Positions 25,109 through 33,210 of a stretch of 50,818 nucleotides of DNA are shown here, in pieces (positions within the stretch are counted from its first letter, which is position 1; the number at the start of each line of letters is the position of its first letter). The notes below the pieces were generated by a model. That model had not been told where the DNA came from and ran no database searches. It saw only the letters and a list, made by a program, of their open reading frames with translations. Position numbers and translations under genes: made by a program. This DNA is from an uncultured Robinsoniella sp. Its GTDB lineage: Bacteria > Bacillota > Clostridia > Lachnospirales > Lachnospiraceae. Where the stretch lies: the NCBI GenBank assembly GCA_900539655.1, contig UQCR01000041.1, positions 1 through 50,818 on the forward strand, in the 5' to 3' direction.

Positions 25109-26612
25109 CCCCGTCCCCTCTTTCCAATTTTTCCACAACAACCTTAAATCCTGCAGCTATTGCCGCAAAATTATCTGCAAGCTGTCTGTCACTCCTGAAT
25201 TTCTCCGCTTTAGCTCCCCAATCGGCCGCCTGCTCCTTGAAATATGCCAACTGCTCCATTTCCGGCACAAAATCCTTACAACTGATGCATTCCCAAATAC
25301 CGCTCCTGCAATGAGTGACATCGGCACATACTCCACCCGGCACCCTGTGGGCGCGGATATTTTTAAGCAATCTTGACTCTGTAACGGAATCCATGTTCAG
25401 AATCCTTCCTCCAAACAACACAAATGAATTCTCTGCCTCTGTCTGATACTTCATTGGCTCTACTATCGTCTCCGGGAACAGATTTAGATGAGCATACGAG
25501 GCATAAAGCATTGCCGTTCCATGGTGTGCCGTCATCTCCGCAATTTGTGGCAGAGTAAACCCTGTCCTCAGCCGGTCTGTAACCCCGTTATGGCGAAACT
25601 GGTGCGAAGTTACCACATACTCTACTACATTTTCATCCCGTACATTATATCTCCTGCAAATCTCCTTTAACTGATAGGATATATGCGTCCATGATGCCAC
25701 ACTGTATCTGTTTTCCGAATACCAAACGCCATTTTGCAGAATCTGTGACCGGTACGCAAACAACGCCCCTTTCTTCTCTTCTGGCAGATAACATTGGTAC
25801 GACATTGCCATCTTTTGCTGTTCCTGAATAAGAGCAATCAGATGTCCTCCCATTTCCTTATTCTCGATGTGAATAGTGCGTATAATTGGCTCTTTATACC
25901 CACCATTTTGTTTCCACATAGGAATAAAGAGACAGTAATGTCCATCAAAAGGCTTGAGACATTCAATCTTCATACCCAGAATCTCCGATATCCTGGATGG
26001 AATCAGCCGCAGCAGCCAGTAAATACAGCGCGTTGTCACAGGAATATCCTCTTCCATAAAAATCCGATCAAGCTGCTTCGCTACATACTCCGGTATATAT
26101 TTCTGATCTACAAGCCGCTTTGACTGATAGGGATTATTGTAAAAAGGATTGGGCAGTTTCGTTTTTTCAAAATCACTCATCCGATTAAGAAAAATACCCA
26201 CGGCTGACCAGATACTGCTTCTGCTGCTTTCACTGTAACCTTTTCCGTCCAAATATTCTTTAAACCGTGAAGCAGTTGTCACCTGAATTTCTGATAGCGA
26301 ACTATCTGCCAAAAACCGAAGAAATATGGCAGCATTTCCCACGTTTCCGCAAACTGTACCTACGCCTTTCCCCTCCACTAACCGGATCAGTGCAAAATAT
26401 TTCACCATATCTCTATGCTGCTCTGGAACCATTGAAAAATAAATCGTGACCTTACTCAGAAGTTGGGATTGATTTTTAAGTCGCTTCTCACAGATCCACC
26501 TGTCACTGTCAAAAGAAATGCTGTCAGATAAGCTGTTTAAAAAATCCAGATACCGCTTTTCCTCACATTTCCTGTAATACTCCATATACTCCTGTTTTGG
26601 TATTGCGCTCAT
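25095..26612 (-). CDS. Tyrosine recombinase, Tn554-type (third)
   Basis: A 505-residue tyrosine recombinase. Catalytic motifs are visible: IPSRISEI (Arg), SHQFRHNGV (H-x-x-R), AHHGTAM (His) and YASYAH (Tyr). A Cys-rich block after the catalytic domain (GVCADVTHCRSGIWECISC) may bind zinc. It resembles TnpB of Tn554-type elements but is a shorter version. The start overlaps the stop of the larger recombinase by four bases, so all recombinases are made from one message. Confidence 0.85.
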   Translation of the reverse strand: MSAIPKQEYMEYYRKCEEKRYLDFLNSLSDSISFDSDRWICEKRLKNQSQLLSKVTIYFSMVPEQHRDMVKYFALIRLVEGKGVGTVCGNVGNAAIFLRFLADSSLSEIQVTTASRFKEYLDGKGYSESSRSSIWSAVGIFLNRMSDFEKTKLPNPFYNNPYQSKRLVDQKYIPEYVAKQLDRIFMEEDIPVTTRCIYWLLRLIPSRISEILGMKIECLKPFDGHYCLFIPMWKQNGGYKEPIIRTIHIENKEMGGHLIALIQEQQKMAMSYQCYLPEEKKGALFAYRSQILQNGVWYSENRYSVASWTHISYQLKEICRRYNVRDENVVEYVVTSHQFRHNGVTDRLRTGFTLPQIAEMTAHHGTAMLYASYAHLNLFPETIVEPMKYQTEAENSFVLFGGRILNMDSVTESRLLKNIRAHRVPGGVCADVTHCRSGIWECISCKDFVPEMEQLAYFKEQAADWGAKAEKFRSDRQLADNFAAIAAGFKVVVEKLERGDGDGKE

Positions 26613-28831
26613 AGACAGTCATCCCCGCTTTTCTCTATTATCTCAACGATATTCCTATAAGCCGCCAGCAACTGTTTTTCCTGTCGGTACTCTATATATT
26701 CTTCATAATCTGCAATTTCCGCCCTATGATAGCCCTTTATTATTTCCTGCACCCGCTCTTCCTGGGCCTGCAGCAATTCCTTCCAGAATGGCAAATATTT
26801 TATTCCTGTACACAGATGTGGACAGTTGGCACAGTGGACAGAACGGCTGCGGCTTTTACATGCTCCATCGCACAGTTTCCTTGTACAGAAACCGAATTCT
26901 ACCCGGCGCTTTCCCAAACGAAAATCAACATATAAGAGCCGTCTCTCTTCTTCCGAGAAAGTGGTAAGCTGTTCTTTGGATAACAACAGGTGAAACTGCT
27001 CTTTAAAAAATTTAGTATTCATTTCTGCCAATCTAGCTGATTTAACTTCCGCATAATATTGCATGACTGTGCCCTGGTTCAAATGTCCCAGTTGATAGAC
27101 AAGTTCCATAGTGGTGGCGCCGTTCTCAATCATGTTCACCACAAGCGTTTTGCGGCACTGTCTGCTGGTAAAGTTCCAAAGCCCGCCGCTGTCATCACAA
27201 ATCTCATATTTATAAATCAGCTTGTTGATTTTCGTAATGAAATACTCCACATTCAGCATTGCAACCTTGTAGCCTTTCTTCTGATGCAGAAAAATATAAG
27301 GAAGACTATATTCTCTGCGAAGTTCCTCACTGGTAGTAATCTGCTCTTTGATTTTCTCTGCTAACTCCGCCGAGATGTAAACACTATGATACTCGCCGAT
27401 TCCGTTGCGGCGTCTGGCCTTTAGCGTCTTGTAAGGAATATATTTTAGTCTCACCGCCCCATCATAACGAGCGGTTGTAAGGCAGTCCGCTTCTAAAAAT
27501 GCCACCTCTTTGGCCCTCATTCCGGTTTCGGAGAATATCTGGAATACCAGCCTGTCTGTCTCATCCAATTCCTCCAGCCGGTCAGAAAGTTCTTCTATTA
27601 CCTTATCCGGAATATATGGTGTATTCTTATGGTATTTCTTAGCATTGACAAAATGCAGGCTCTCGAACGGATTACTATGAGGTTTGGGAAGTTTACTATC
27701 ATTCTCGTCTGAGCAAAGATAATGGTACAAAGTTCGACAGGCAGAGAACATGGTCATGATTTTTGATTGATCCATCTCCTGCTCCAAGGATAACTGCAAC
27801 TTTTTTACGTCTATATGATCAATATCAGAAAAATACCGGATGCAATCATTTATTTCACAAATCCGGTTCACCGCCTCAAAAATGGAGAGGTGGTTTCTGT
27901 CACTGGCGCGTATATGGCCTGAAAACCTCATCTTTAGGAAACACTTTATCTCTTTTCGGAATGACGGCTGATTTACCTTACGAAAATCCACAGTCAGCAG
28001 TTTCAGACCTGTTCCATGCCTTTGATATAAAATCCACACATCATTATGCAGTGACATTTCTTTCCTGTTTTCCTTAACAAATCGCGTCCTCTGAATTTCT
28101 ATTTCTTCCTCTGTAATCTGCTTTAGTAGCTTCAGAAAGTCCGGTTCTGCACCTGCAAATCCTGTCCGGCTGTCATTTCCCAGAATAAAGTTATTCATTT
28201 TCGTAAGGCTGATTAATTCCCGCCTTTGCGTATAACTGCCGGCAATATCTTTTAAATAAGCAAGCGTCTGGTCTGGTATCTGCATCAGATACCTGGATAC
28301 CCTTACATCACCCACCCGGTTTGACACTTCTGAAAGAGAAGAACCACTTTTCATAAAATGTCTAATGACTGAAATCCAATACTCTGCAAAAGCCTCTTCA
28401 TTCATCTGGCAAAAATCCCCTCCATTTGCCTGATCTAAAATATATCGGAAATCATAATGAATTTTTATCGCTTCATTTTTCAGCATCTTTGCAAACACGT
28501 ACTCATAGCCAATGTATTTGGATTTCAGACACTTTTCTCCATCAGCCCACTCCCGTGCAAACTGCATTGCATAGTAAGAAAAGCATTGTAGAAACGCTTC
28601 CCTGCATGTTAGTCCGATTGCAACGAAAGCAATCCCTCCAAAGACAGTAAACGCCTCGCAAAGTCCAATATTGTCCTGCTCGTAAATCCTACTTTCCAAA
28701 ACACTCCGGTAATCCTCAATTTTCTTCCTCATTACCGGTTCCGGATACTCCTTCCGATACGGAAGGCGCACCTCGGTTCCCTCGATGTCCCAGACAGCAG
28801 AAGCGGTAATTCTCTGTGCGATTTTAATCAT
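26609..28831 (-). CDS. Tyrosine recombinase, TnpB-like (second)
   Basis: A 740-residue recombinase, the size class of Tn554 TnpB. The long N-terminal half is helical. The catalytic part has SETGMRAKEVAFLE (Arg), TSRQCRKTLV where the usual H-x-x-R His is Arg, and QLGHLNQGTVMQYYAEV (His, Tyr). A Cys-rich tail follows (CTRKLCDGACKSRSRSVHCANCPHLC). The ATG at 28831 overlaps the TnpA-like stop as ATGATTAA; an upstream frame is open but would overlap more. Confidence 0.83.
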   Translation of the reverse strand: MIKIAQRITASAVWDIEGTEVRLPYRKEYPEPVMRKKIEDYRSVLESRIYEQDNIGLCEAFTVFGGIAFVAIGLTCREAFLQCFSYYAMQFAREWADGEKCLKSKYIGYEYVFAKMLKNEAIKIHYDFRYILDQANGGDFCQMNEEAFAEYWISVIRHFMKSGSSLSEVSNRVGDVRVSRYLMQIPDQTLAYLKDIAGSYTQRRELISLTKMNNFILGNDSRTGFAGAEPDFLKLLKQITEEEIEIQRTRFVKENRKEMSLHNDVWILYQRHGTGLKLLTVDFRKVNQPSFRKEIKCFLKMRFSGHIRASDRNHLSIFEAVNRICEINDCIRYFSDIDHIDVKKLQLSLEQEMDQSKIMTMFSACRTLYHYLCSDENDSKLPKPHSNPFESLHFVNAKKYHKNTPYIPDKVIEELSDRLEELDETDRLVFQIFSETGMRAKEVAFLEADCLTTARYDGAVRLKYIPYKTLKARRRNGIGEYHSVYISAELAEKIKEQITTSEELRREYSLPYIFLHQKKGYKVAMLNVEYFITKINKLIYKYEICDDSGGLWNFTSRQCRKTLVVNMIENGATTMELVYQLGHLNQGTVMQYYAEVKSARLAEMNTKFFKEQFHLLLSKEQLTTFSEEERRLLYVDFRLGKRRVEFGFCTRKLCDGACKSRSRSVHCANCPHLCTGIKYLPFWKELLQAQEERVQEIIKGYHRAEIADYEEYIEYRQEKQLLAAYRNIVEIIEKSGDDCL

Positions 28832-29978
28832 TACCGCCACCATCCTTTTTACCATGGCGTTTGTATACGGCGTTGGCCATAATCTCGCTGTTATGGTTCA
28901 TATACGGCTGAATAGAATCAATCTGCGACCAGCCAAACAAAGCTTTGATTTGAATGTCTGATTTTTCCTGCTCCGGATGCAATGCGTTATGCTCCAATAC
29001 CTCCATCACCTTCGTGCTCCTGCCGCTATGGGTTCTGACACCTACTGCTGAAATGCCACAACGTTCTGCACAGTTTTTAAGGATTTTGCGATAGTTATGA
29101 TAAGTGAGCGGCTGTCCCGCCGATTTCCCACGTAAAGTAAGAAATAACCAGTCACTGATGATACCGCCCTCATTTTCAGCAGACGGCCGTTCCACAAAAA
29201 GATAATCGTTCAGTGCCTTTGCCGTCTCTTCCCCTATCCGAACAGTTCGAAGTTTGTTCTCATACCCACTGACCGCAGATTGTCTCCTCTTGGAGCGTGA
29301 AGGCTGTATCAGCCGTTCCACTTCCCGGTAATCACCAAGCCGTATACTCAGCACCTCATCAATCCGAAAGCCCTCCAGCGTCAGCCGGAGCACCGCCTCA
29401 TCCCGCAGCGTATGAAAACCGCTGCAAAGGAGCGCTTTCTCTTTATCTGTATACCATTTAATATATTCTCTGCCTCCTTTTACATCGGGCAGCATCCGGT
29501 TAATCAGGTATTTATACTGGTAAGTGTAGATCTGTCCATACAGATAGGACTGTGGCCGGCATCTGCGCTCTCCTTCGTAAAACACCATCCCACTGCCATA
29601 GGTCTGGTCAAGCCATCGGTAAAAGTCTGTTATGGCGGTTACATAGCCGGACAGAGTGCTGTAACAGAGACTTTCCTGTGGACTCAATATTCTTAGATTT
29701 TCCTTATCCCCGTAAATCAAATGATCCACAAACTCAAGAACCTGTTTGTTAGTTGCCGCCTCATAATTCGTGTGTTGCTTCTCATGCAAAAAGTTAAAGT
29801 ATACGCACAGCTTGTAGGCGTAACTTTTTCCTGTACCAAGTTTATTGATGCTCTTCATCTCAATATACTGATTTGGTGCCAGCAAAGGGAGAAGCCGGTC
29901 TGTCAACATATAGCGGCAGACCTCATCTCCAGCTGTGGTTTCAAATAGAAACCGTTTTACCTGAAATCGTTTTTCCAT
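28824..29978 (-). CDS. Tyrosine recombinase, TnpA-like (first)
   Basis: A 384-residue tyrosine recombinase, similar in length to Tn554 TnpA. An N-terminal SAM-like domain is followed by a catalytic domain with LEGFRIDEVLSIRL (Arg), VRTHSGRSTKV (H-x-x-R) and a C-terminal FGWSQIDSIQPYMNH with the likely nucleophile Tyr. In this copy the usual second His is Trp in GWS, which is tolerated in some families. The ATG at 29978 is preceded by AAGGA. It is the gene nearest one end of the element, about 60 bases from the proposed boundary. Confidence 0.85.
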   Translation of the reverse strand: MEKRFQVKRFLFETTAGDEVCRYMLTDRLLPLLAPNQYIEMKSINKLGTGKSYAYKLCVYFNFLHEKQHTNYEAATNKQVLEFVDHLIYGDKENLRILSPQESLCYSTLSGYVTAITDFYRWLDQTYGSGMVFYEGERRCRPQSYLYGQIYTYQYKYLINRMLPDVKGGREYIKWYTDKEKALLCSGFHTLRDEAVLRLTLEGFRIDEVLSIRLGDYREVERLIQPSRSKRRQSAVSGYENKLRTVRIGEETAKALNDYLFVERPSAENEGGIISDWLFLTLRGKSAGQPLTYHNYRKILKNCAERCGISAVGVRTHSGRSTKVMEVLEHNALHPEQEKSDIQIKALFGWSQIDSIQPYMNHNSEIMANAVYKRHGKKDGGGND

Positions 29979-30043
29979 GGTCCATCCTTCCCGCGCCTCT
30001 GGCACAGGCTAACTATACCATGAATCCATGCCTTTTGCTTCCT

Positions 30044-30274
30044 CTATCCGGCATAATTGAACATTTCCTGAATACGTCTTGTTAATTCAGGTAGCACAAC
30101 ATCTCCGAATAAAGCGTATAATCCGGCCAGCAGTAAAGCGCCGAGCACCACCGATATCAATATGACAATCGCCGTGTCAATGTAGCCTTCCCCTCTGTTG
30201 TCTGCCAGGATACCGCTTGTCCTTGCATACAGCTTCATTGCCTTTATCTTAATGGAATTCATTTTCTCTTTCAT
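30044..30274 (-). CDS. Tad pilin, DUF6133-like
   Basis: A 76-residue, apparently intact pilin: basic leader with NRGEGYIDTAIVILIS, a membrane helix (VVLGALLLAGLYALF) and a short tail ending TRRIQEMFNYAG. RGEGYID is shared with the DUF4320 pseudopilin and is probably the A24 peptidase recognition site. AGAGGAG precedes the ATG. Its stop codon overlaps the TTCCTC hexamer (plus strand) that marks one end of the Tn554-type element. The likely major subunit of the pilus. Confidence 0.8.
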   Translation of the reverse strand: MKEKMNSIKIKAMKLYARTSGILADNRGEGYIDTAIVILISVVLGALLLAGLYALFGDVVLPELTRRIQEMFNYAG

Positions 30275-30426
30275 AGTATTCTCCTCTTTCCTTATAATTT
30301 ATATCGTGTACATGAAACAGGGAGTAAACCGGCGTCTCCGCCTAAACCTTTTCCCCTGGCAATCCCTTATGTTTAAAGGGATTAATCCATGGTTGTATCG
30401 TATACATTTATATAGTGTTGCTGTAG

Positions 30427-30534
30427 TTAAGAAAAGATGGCGGTATCCACGAACCCCTCCGCCTTATTGCTTTTCAATGCTGCTTTTACCTTCATGCCTT
30501 TTTTAATCAAATACTCTTTCATTTTTGTTTTCAT
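30427..30534 (-). pseudogene. Truncated pilin gene
   Basis: A 35-residue frame with a strong site (GGAGG eight bases before ATG 30534). It encodes a Lys-rich leader and then NKAEGFVDTAIFS followed by a stop, clearly the first half of a DUF6133-like pilin up to the leader motif. The membrane helix and tail are absent, and the following 150 bases to the intact pilin show no pilin remnant in any frame I read. It is too short for other annotation. Confidence 0.6.
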
Positions 30535-30580
30535 TTACTTACCTCCGATTTAATTGATTTTAAATTTGCCCAAAATAAAA

Positions 30581-30607
30581 AGCAGGCCAAAAATCAGCCT
30601 GTCTTTT
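30581..30607 (-). terminator. Terminator after the 30668 gene
   Basis: On the minus strand CAGGC pairs with GCCTG around a T-rich loop, followed by CTTTTTATTTT. It separates the hypothetical gene from the pilin cluster, so the pilins probably have their own promoter in 30535-30580 or depend on leaky termination. Confidence 0.6.
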
Positions 30608-30667
30608 GTTCCCTCGTATTTCTTCTATCCACTCTTACCTGGATACCCTTCTATATCCTTACAGTTC

Positions 30668-30979
30668 TCACCTTCCCGGCCTAACGCTTTTACTCTTTAC
30701 AGGAACAGTGATAAATTCCTGCAATTCATAGGCGCATGGTATATATTGCTTGCCATTCTCCTCACAGAGAAAAATATCAAATACCTTGCCGCCCGCAGCT
30801 TTGTAAAATTCTTCGTAATCATATGGATATTTTTTCCATGTCTCATCGCATTTCGTCAGTCCGATTTCCCGATCCCGTCTCAGTTTGCGGGATAAATCAT
30901 AAAAATCACCGTCTTCTGCGGTAAATGTCCGTAATGGATAGAAATGGTATCCTCCATACTCAAAGCTTGTCTTATTCAA
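30668..30979 (-). CDS. Hypothetical protein with NKTSFEYGGYHF motif
   Basis: A roughly 103-residue protein: NKTSFEYGGYHFYPLRTFT at the start, then DGDFYDLSRKLRRDREIGLT, YPYDYEEFYKAAGGKVFDIF and CEENGKQYIPCAYELQEF. Similar proteins occur on Lachnospiraceae mobile elements without known function. A TTG at 30979 is chosen as start because AAAAGGGGG lies seven bases upstream; the frame is open for eight more codons. Its start overlaps the stop of a 21-residue frame, suggesting coupled translation. Confidence 0.6.
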   Translation of the reverse strand: MNKTSFEYGGYHFYPLRTFTAEDGDFYDLSRKLRRDREIGLTKCDETWKKYPYDYEEFYKAAGGKVFDIFLCEENGKQYIPCAYELQEFITVPVKSKSVRPGR

Positions 30980-31037
30980 ATCCAGTACCCCCTTTTGCCT
31001 CAATAGCCATATCAGCGCAAAACAGGTAACTACACAT
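30972..31037 (-). CDS. Possible 21-residue leader peptide
   Basis: ATG 31037 has GGGGAGG eight bases upstream and the frame encodes MCSYLFCADMAIEAKGG and a short end. The TAA stop lies within the TTG start region of the following gene, an arrangement typical of translational coupling. It may be a real small protein or a regulatory leader. Confidence 0.4.
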   Translation of the reverse strand: MCSYLFCADMAIEAKGGTGFE

Positions 31038-31159
31038 CAGCGTGTCCTCCCCTGGTCCATATGGAATCTGTTAAAGGCTCATCACGTATCCTGTTCATAT
31101 CCACCTCCCCTCTGCCAGCCTGCATATAATCCAAAGGATATTTCATTTCAATTTTTCTT

Positions 31160-32059
31160 TTATCTTTCGTTGAATATTTTTAAATTACAGCAGTCATCCC
31201 TATTGGGATTAAAATTGTCCCTCCAGAACTCGTAATGTTCCGTAACGTCCTCACATACCGTTACTTCCGGTATTTTTATTTTTTTTAATATTGCCAGTTT
31301 ATCTTCCAAAGGCAGATGTACATATCCTCCCTGCTTCAAACTGTATCTGCTGAAATCTACACCCTGTAACCAGCGTTTGATCCAGCTATTAACTCGCAGG
31401 AACTCTACCACACACCGCTTTATCCCCAAGGAATTTAAGGTGTTGAAATCCATGAACTCCTCAATCAAGGGACTCAGCCTGATTGACACATCATATCCTC
31501 CATCCTGTAACTTCCGGATCGCTTCTATGCGTTTCGTAGGTATGCTTGCTTTTTCATAAGTCAGAGCCATGACATCATTTAGAGTAGTAACTGTAATCTG
31601 GATATGAGCCAGACTTTTATCCAGTATCTCCACATATTTCGGTTGTGCAATCATATGTGATTTTGTTACGATCAGATATCCAATACCGCAACGGTTCATT
31701 TCTTTAATTGTCTCGTATGTTACATGATGTTCAGCTTCATAAGGCTGAAAACAATCTGTCATTCCTCCCATGCGTATAATGGTTCCCTGCGGTATCTTCT
31801 GTATCTTTCTTTTGATTTTGGCAATATCAGCAATACTCGGCTCTGATGGATTCCAAAATCCGCGAAATGAAAGAAGGGAACGTGCATAACAATAATCGCA
31901 GTTATGTTGACAGCCACATCCATAGGTATCAAGCCGAATGCTATATTTGCATTTATCCCCTTCATTTCCTTTTACTTGCTTATAGAAACTTTTATATTCG
32001 CTTCTTATCCCTCCTTCAAAATCTCTGTTTTTTTCGATATCTTTATGTAATTTAGAAAT
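31160..32059 (-). CDS. Radical SAM protein, SPL-like
   Basis: A 299-residue radical SAM enzyme. The cluster motif CQHNCDYC (C50, C54, C57 from the chosen start) lies in YGCGCQHNCDYCYARS, and GTIIRMGGMTDCFQPYE and YLIVTKSH follow, as in spore-photoproduct-lyase-like radical SAM proteins. No ATG exists upstream of the cluster: a stop lies at 32066-32068 and the first suitable codon is ATT at 32059, ten bases after AAAGGG. The start is therefore unusual; the ATG at 31771 would remove the active site. Substrate unknown. Confidence 0.75.
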   Translation of the reverse strand: MSKLHKDIEKNRDFEGGIRSEYKSFYKQVKGNEGDKCKYSIRLDTYGCGCQHNCDYCYARSLLSFRGFWNPSEPSIADIAKIKRKIQKIPQGTIIRMGGMTDCFQPYEAEHHVTYETIKEMNRCGIGYLIVTKSHMIAQPKYVEILDKSLAHIQITVTTLNDVMALTYEKASIPTKRIEAIRKLQDGGYDVSIRLSPLIEEFMDFNTLNSLGIKRCVVEFLRVNSWIKRWLQGVDFSRYSLKQGGYVHLPLEDKLAILKKIKIPEVTVCEDVTEHYEFWRDNFNPNRDDCCNLKIFNER

Positions 32060-32172
32060 GAAATTTTATCCCTTTGATTGCGGAGTGCAGTACCGCCCTG
32101 CATTCTTCTGGTCAAGCATCCAGATATGTTCTTTACACTACCCCGCTCCATTAATTTTCATCTCTTCACACA

Positions 32173-32198
32173 AAAAAAGCAGGCTGACGAATCAGCCT
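32173..32198 (-). terminator. Intrinsic terminator
   Basis: On the minus strand AGGCTGA pairs with TCAGCCT around a 4-base loop, followed by GC and a run of seven Ts. It ends the transcript of the small Cys-rich gene at 32274. Bases 32060-32170 hold nothing else I can support. Confidence 0.8.
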
Positions 32199-32273
32199 AC
32201 TGCAGTGACACCCATTATTCAATATTTGCAATATGAATCACGTAGATTATCAATTCTAATTGCTGCTTATTTT

Positions 32274-32570
32274 CTATTTTGACCTTTCATCCATTTCTTC
32301 TAAATCAGGAAAAAACAAATGACACTCACAATCACCATAGATTGCTTCTTCACATACCGGACATTCTTCCATATCACAGCCAAAATGGTGGAAACTCCCA
32401 AATGGAGTTAAACAATCCGGGCAGTAATCAGCCTCACCGAATACATCCTGAAACCGTTTCTCTGCCCCGAACCTGATTCGCGGATAACTCTTCCCGTCAC
32501 AATTGCATATCCCTATTTTGCAGCTCACACGTTCCAGCATTTCTTTGCCACAAATCTCACAAATAGCCAT
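32274..32570 (-). CDS. Small Cys-rich (zinc-binding) protein
   Basis: A 98-residue acidic protein with four Cys pairs: CEIC at residues 4-7, CNC, CPDC and CPVC, plus DCEC and the His in FHHFGC. This implies two zinc ribbons. No DNA-binding basic face is obvious. AAGGAG lies about 10 bases before the ATG. It ends at a terminator. Function unknown, though zinc-ribbon adaptors are common on such elements. Confidence 0.7.
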   Translation of the reverse strand: MAICEICGKEMLERVSCKIGICNCDGKSYPRIRFGAEKRFQDVFGEADYCPDCLTPFGSFHHFGCDMEECPVCEEAIYGDCECHLFFPDLEEMDERSK

Positions 32571-32591
32571 AATCGTATTCTCCTTGAGTTT

Positions 32592-32735
32592 TTAGAATCG
32601 GGTCCCGTCTACTAAAAGCATGAAAATATGAAATACAAACAAAAACATACAGCCTATCACTTTGACACTAAATGATGCAATTTTTAATATTGCATACGCA
32701 ACTCCAAGCAACAATTTTCCTATAAATTTTATCAT
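32592..32735 (-). CDS. 47-residue hydrophobic protein
   Basis: ATG 32735 opens a frame encoding IKFIGKLLLGVAYAILKIA and VKVIGCMFLFVFHIFMLLV, two likely membrane helices. It begins 20 bases after the ParR-like stop. The ribosome site is weak, so it may depend on coupling. The strongly hydrophobic composition in one frame only supports a real membrane microprotein. Confidence 0.45.
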   Translation of the reverse strand: MIKFIGKLLLGVAYAILKIASFSVKVIGCMFLFVFHIFMLLVDGTRF

Positions 32736-32755
32736 AGCACATAATATCGTCATAT

Positions 32756-33199
32756 TCAATCTTCTCCTTCGTCTTCAAATCCAGTGAATGAACTATAGAA
32801 ATCAAGCAAATTAAAGTCTTTTTCCGTCGCCTGATCCGCCGTCTCCGCTGGCCGTTCACTCTCATTATCGGTTTCCTGTTCCTCTTTGGTTTTCTTATCG
32901 CTTTCAGCCACTGCCGGAATTGTGGTTATCTGCATTGATCCCAGCACGTCTTCCAAGGCTCGTTTTGTCAGTTCGCGGAAGTAATCCTCCTTCTCCCGTA
33001 TATTTGATAAGGTACTTTCCAGTTTCTCATATTCTGTTTTCTGTTTCAGATACTCTGAATAATAAATTAACGCCTCGGCAATAAAGTCATTTTGAGAAGC
33101 GAACAACTCCCGATTGTATGCTTCCAGACAGGTTAGTGCCTGGAAATGTGCCGGGTTATTTTTATAAAGCCGAAGCGTTGTAACATATTTATCGTCCAT
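32756..33199 (-). CDS. parR: ParR-like partition adaptor
   Basis: A 147-residue protein directly after ParM. The N-terminus (TTLRLYKNNPAHFQALTCLE, then SQNDFIAEALIYYSEYL) has the spacing of a ribbon-helix-helix DNA-binding domain. The rest is a coiled-coil and acidic tail (LLDFYSSFTGF at the end). ParR binds centromere-like repeats and the ParM filament end. AAGGAGG overlaps the ParM stop and gives a strong start. The binding repeats (parC) were not located. Confidence 0.7.
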   Translation of the reverse strand: MDDKYVTTLRLYKNNPAHFQALTCLEAYNRELFASQNDFIAEALIYYSEYLKQKTEYEKLESTLSNIREKEDYFRELTKRALEDVLGSMQITTIPAVAESDKKTKEEQETDNESERPAETADQATEKDFNLLDFYSSFTGFEDEGED

Positions 33200-33210
33200 T
33201 TATGGCCTCC

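Larger units (their letters stand above)
19537..30044. mobile_element. Tn554-type element with defence cargo
   Basis: Three consecutive tyrosine recombinases and a small TnpC-like protein (24719-29978) give the tnpA-tnpB-tnpC pattern of Tn554-type elements. Cargo downstream is RloA, RloB, a nuclease and HerA, all on the minus strand. The hexamer TTCCTC occurs at 19537-19542 and at 30039-30044. Joining these copies would restore a compact pilin pair in which the stop of one gene overlaps the GAGGAAAG ribosome site of the next. Tn554-type elements make no conventional target duplication and recombine at a short core, which fits. Exact ends are inferred. Confidence 0.7.

Noticed and set aside
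31160..31771. Radical SAM gene taken as a truncated pseudogene starting at ATG 31771
   Set aside because: The frame is open upstream through an intact CxxxCxxC motif; only the start codon is unusual.
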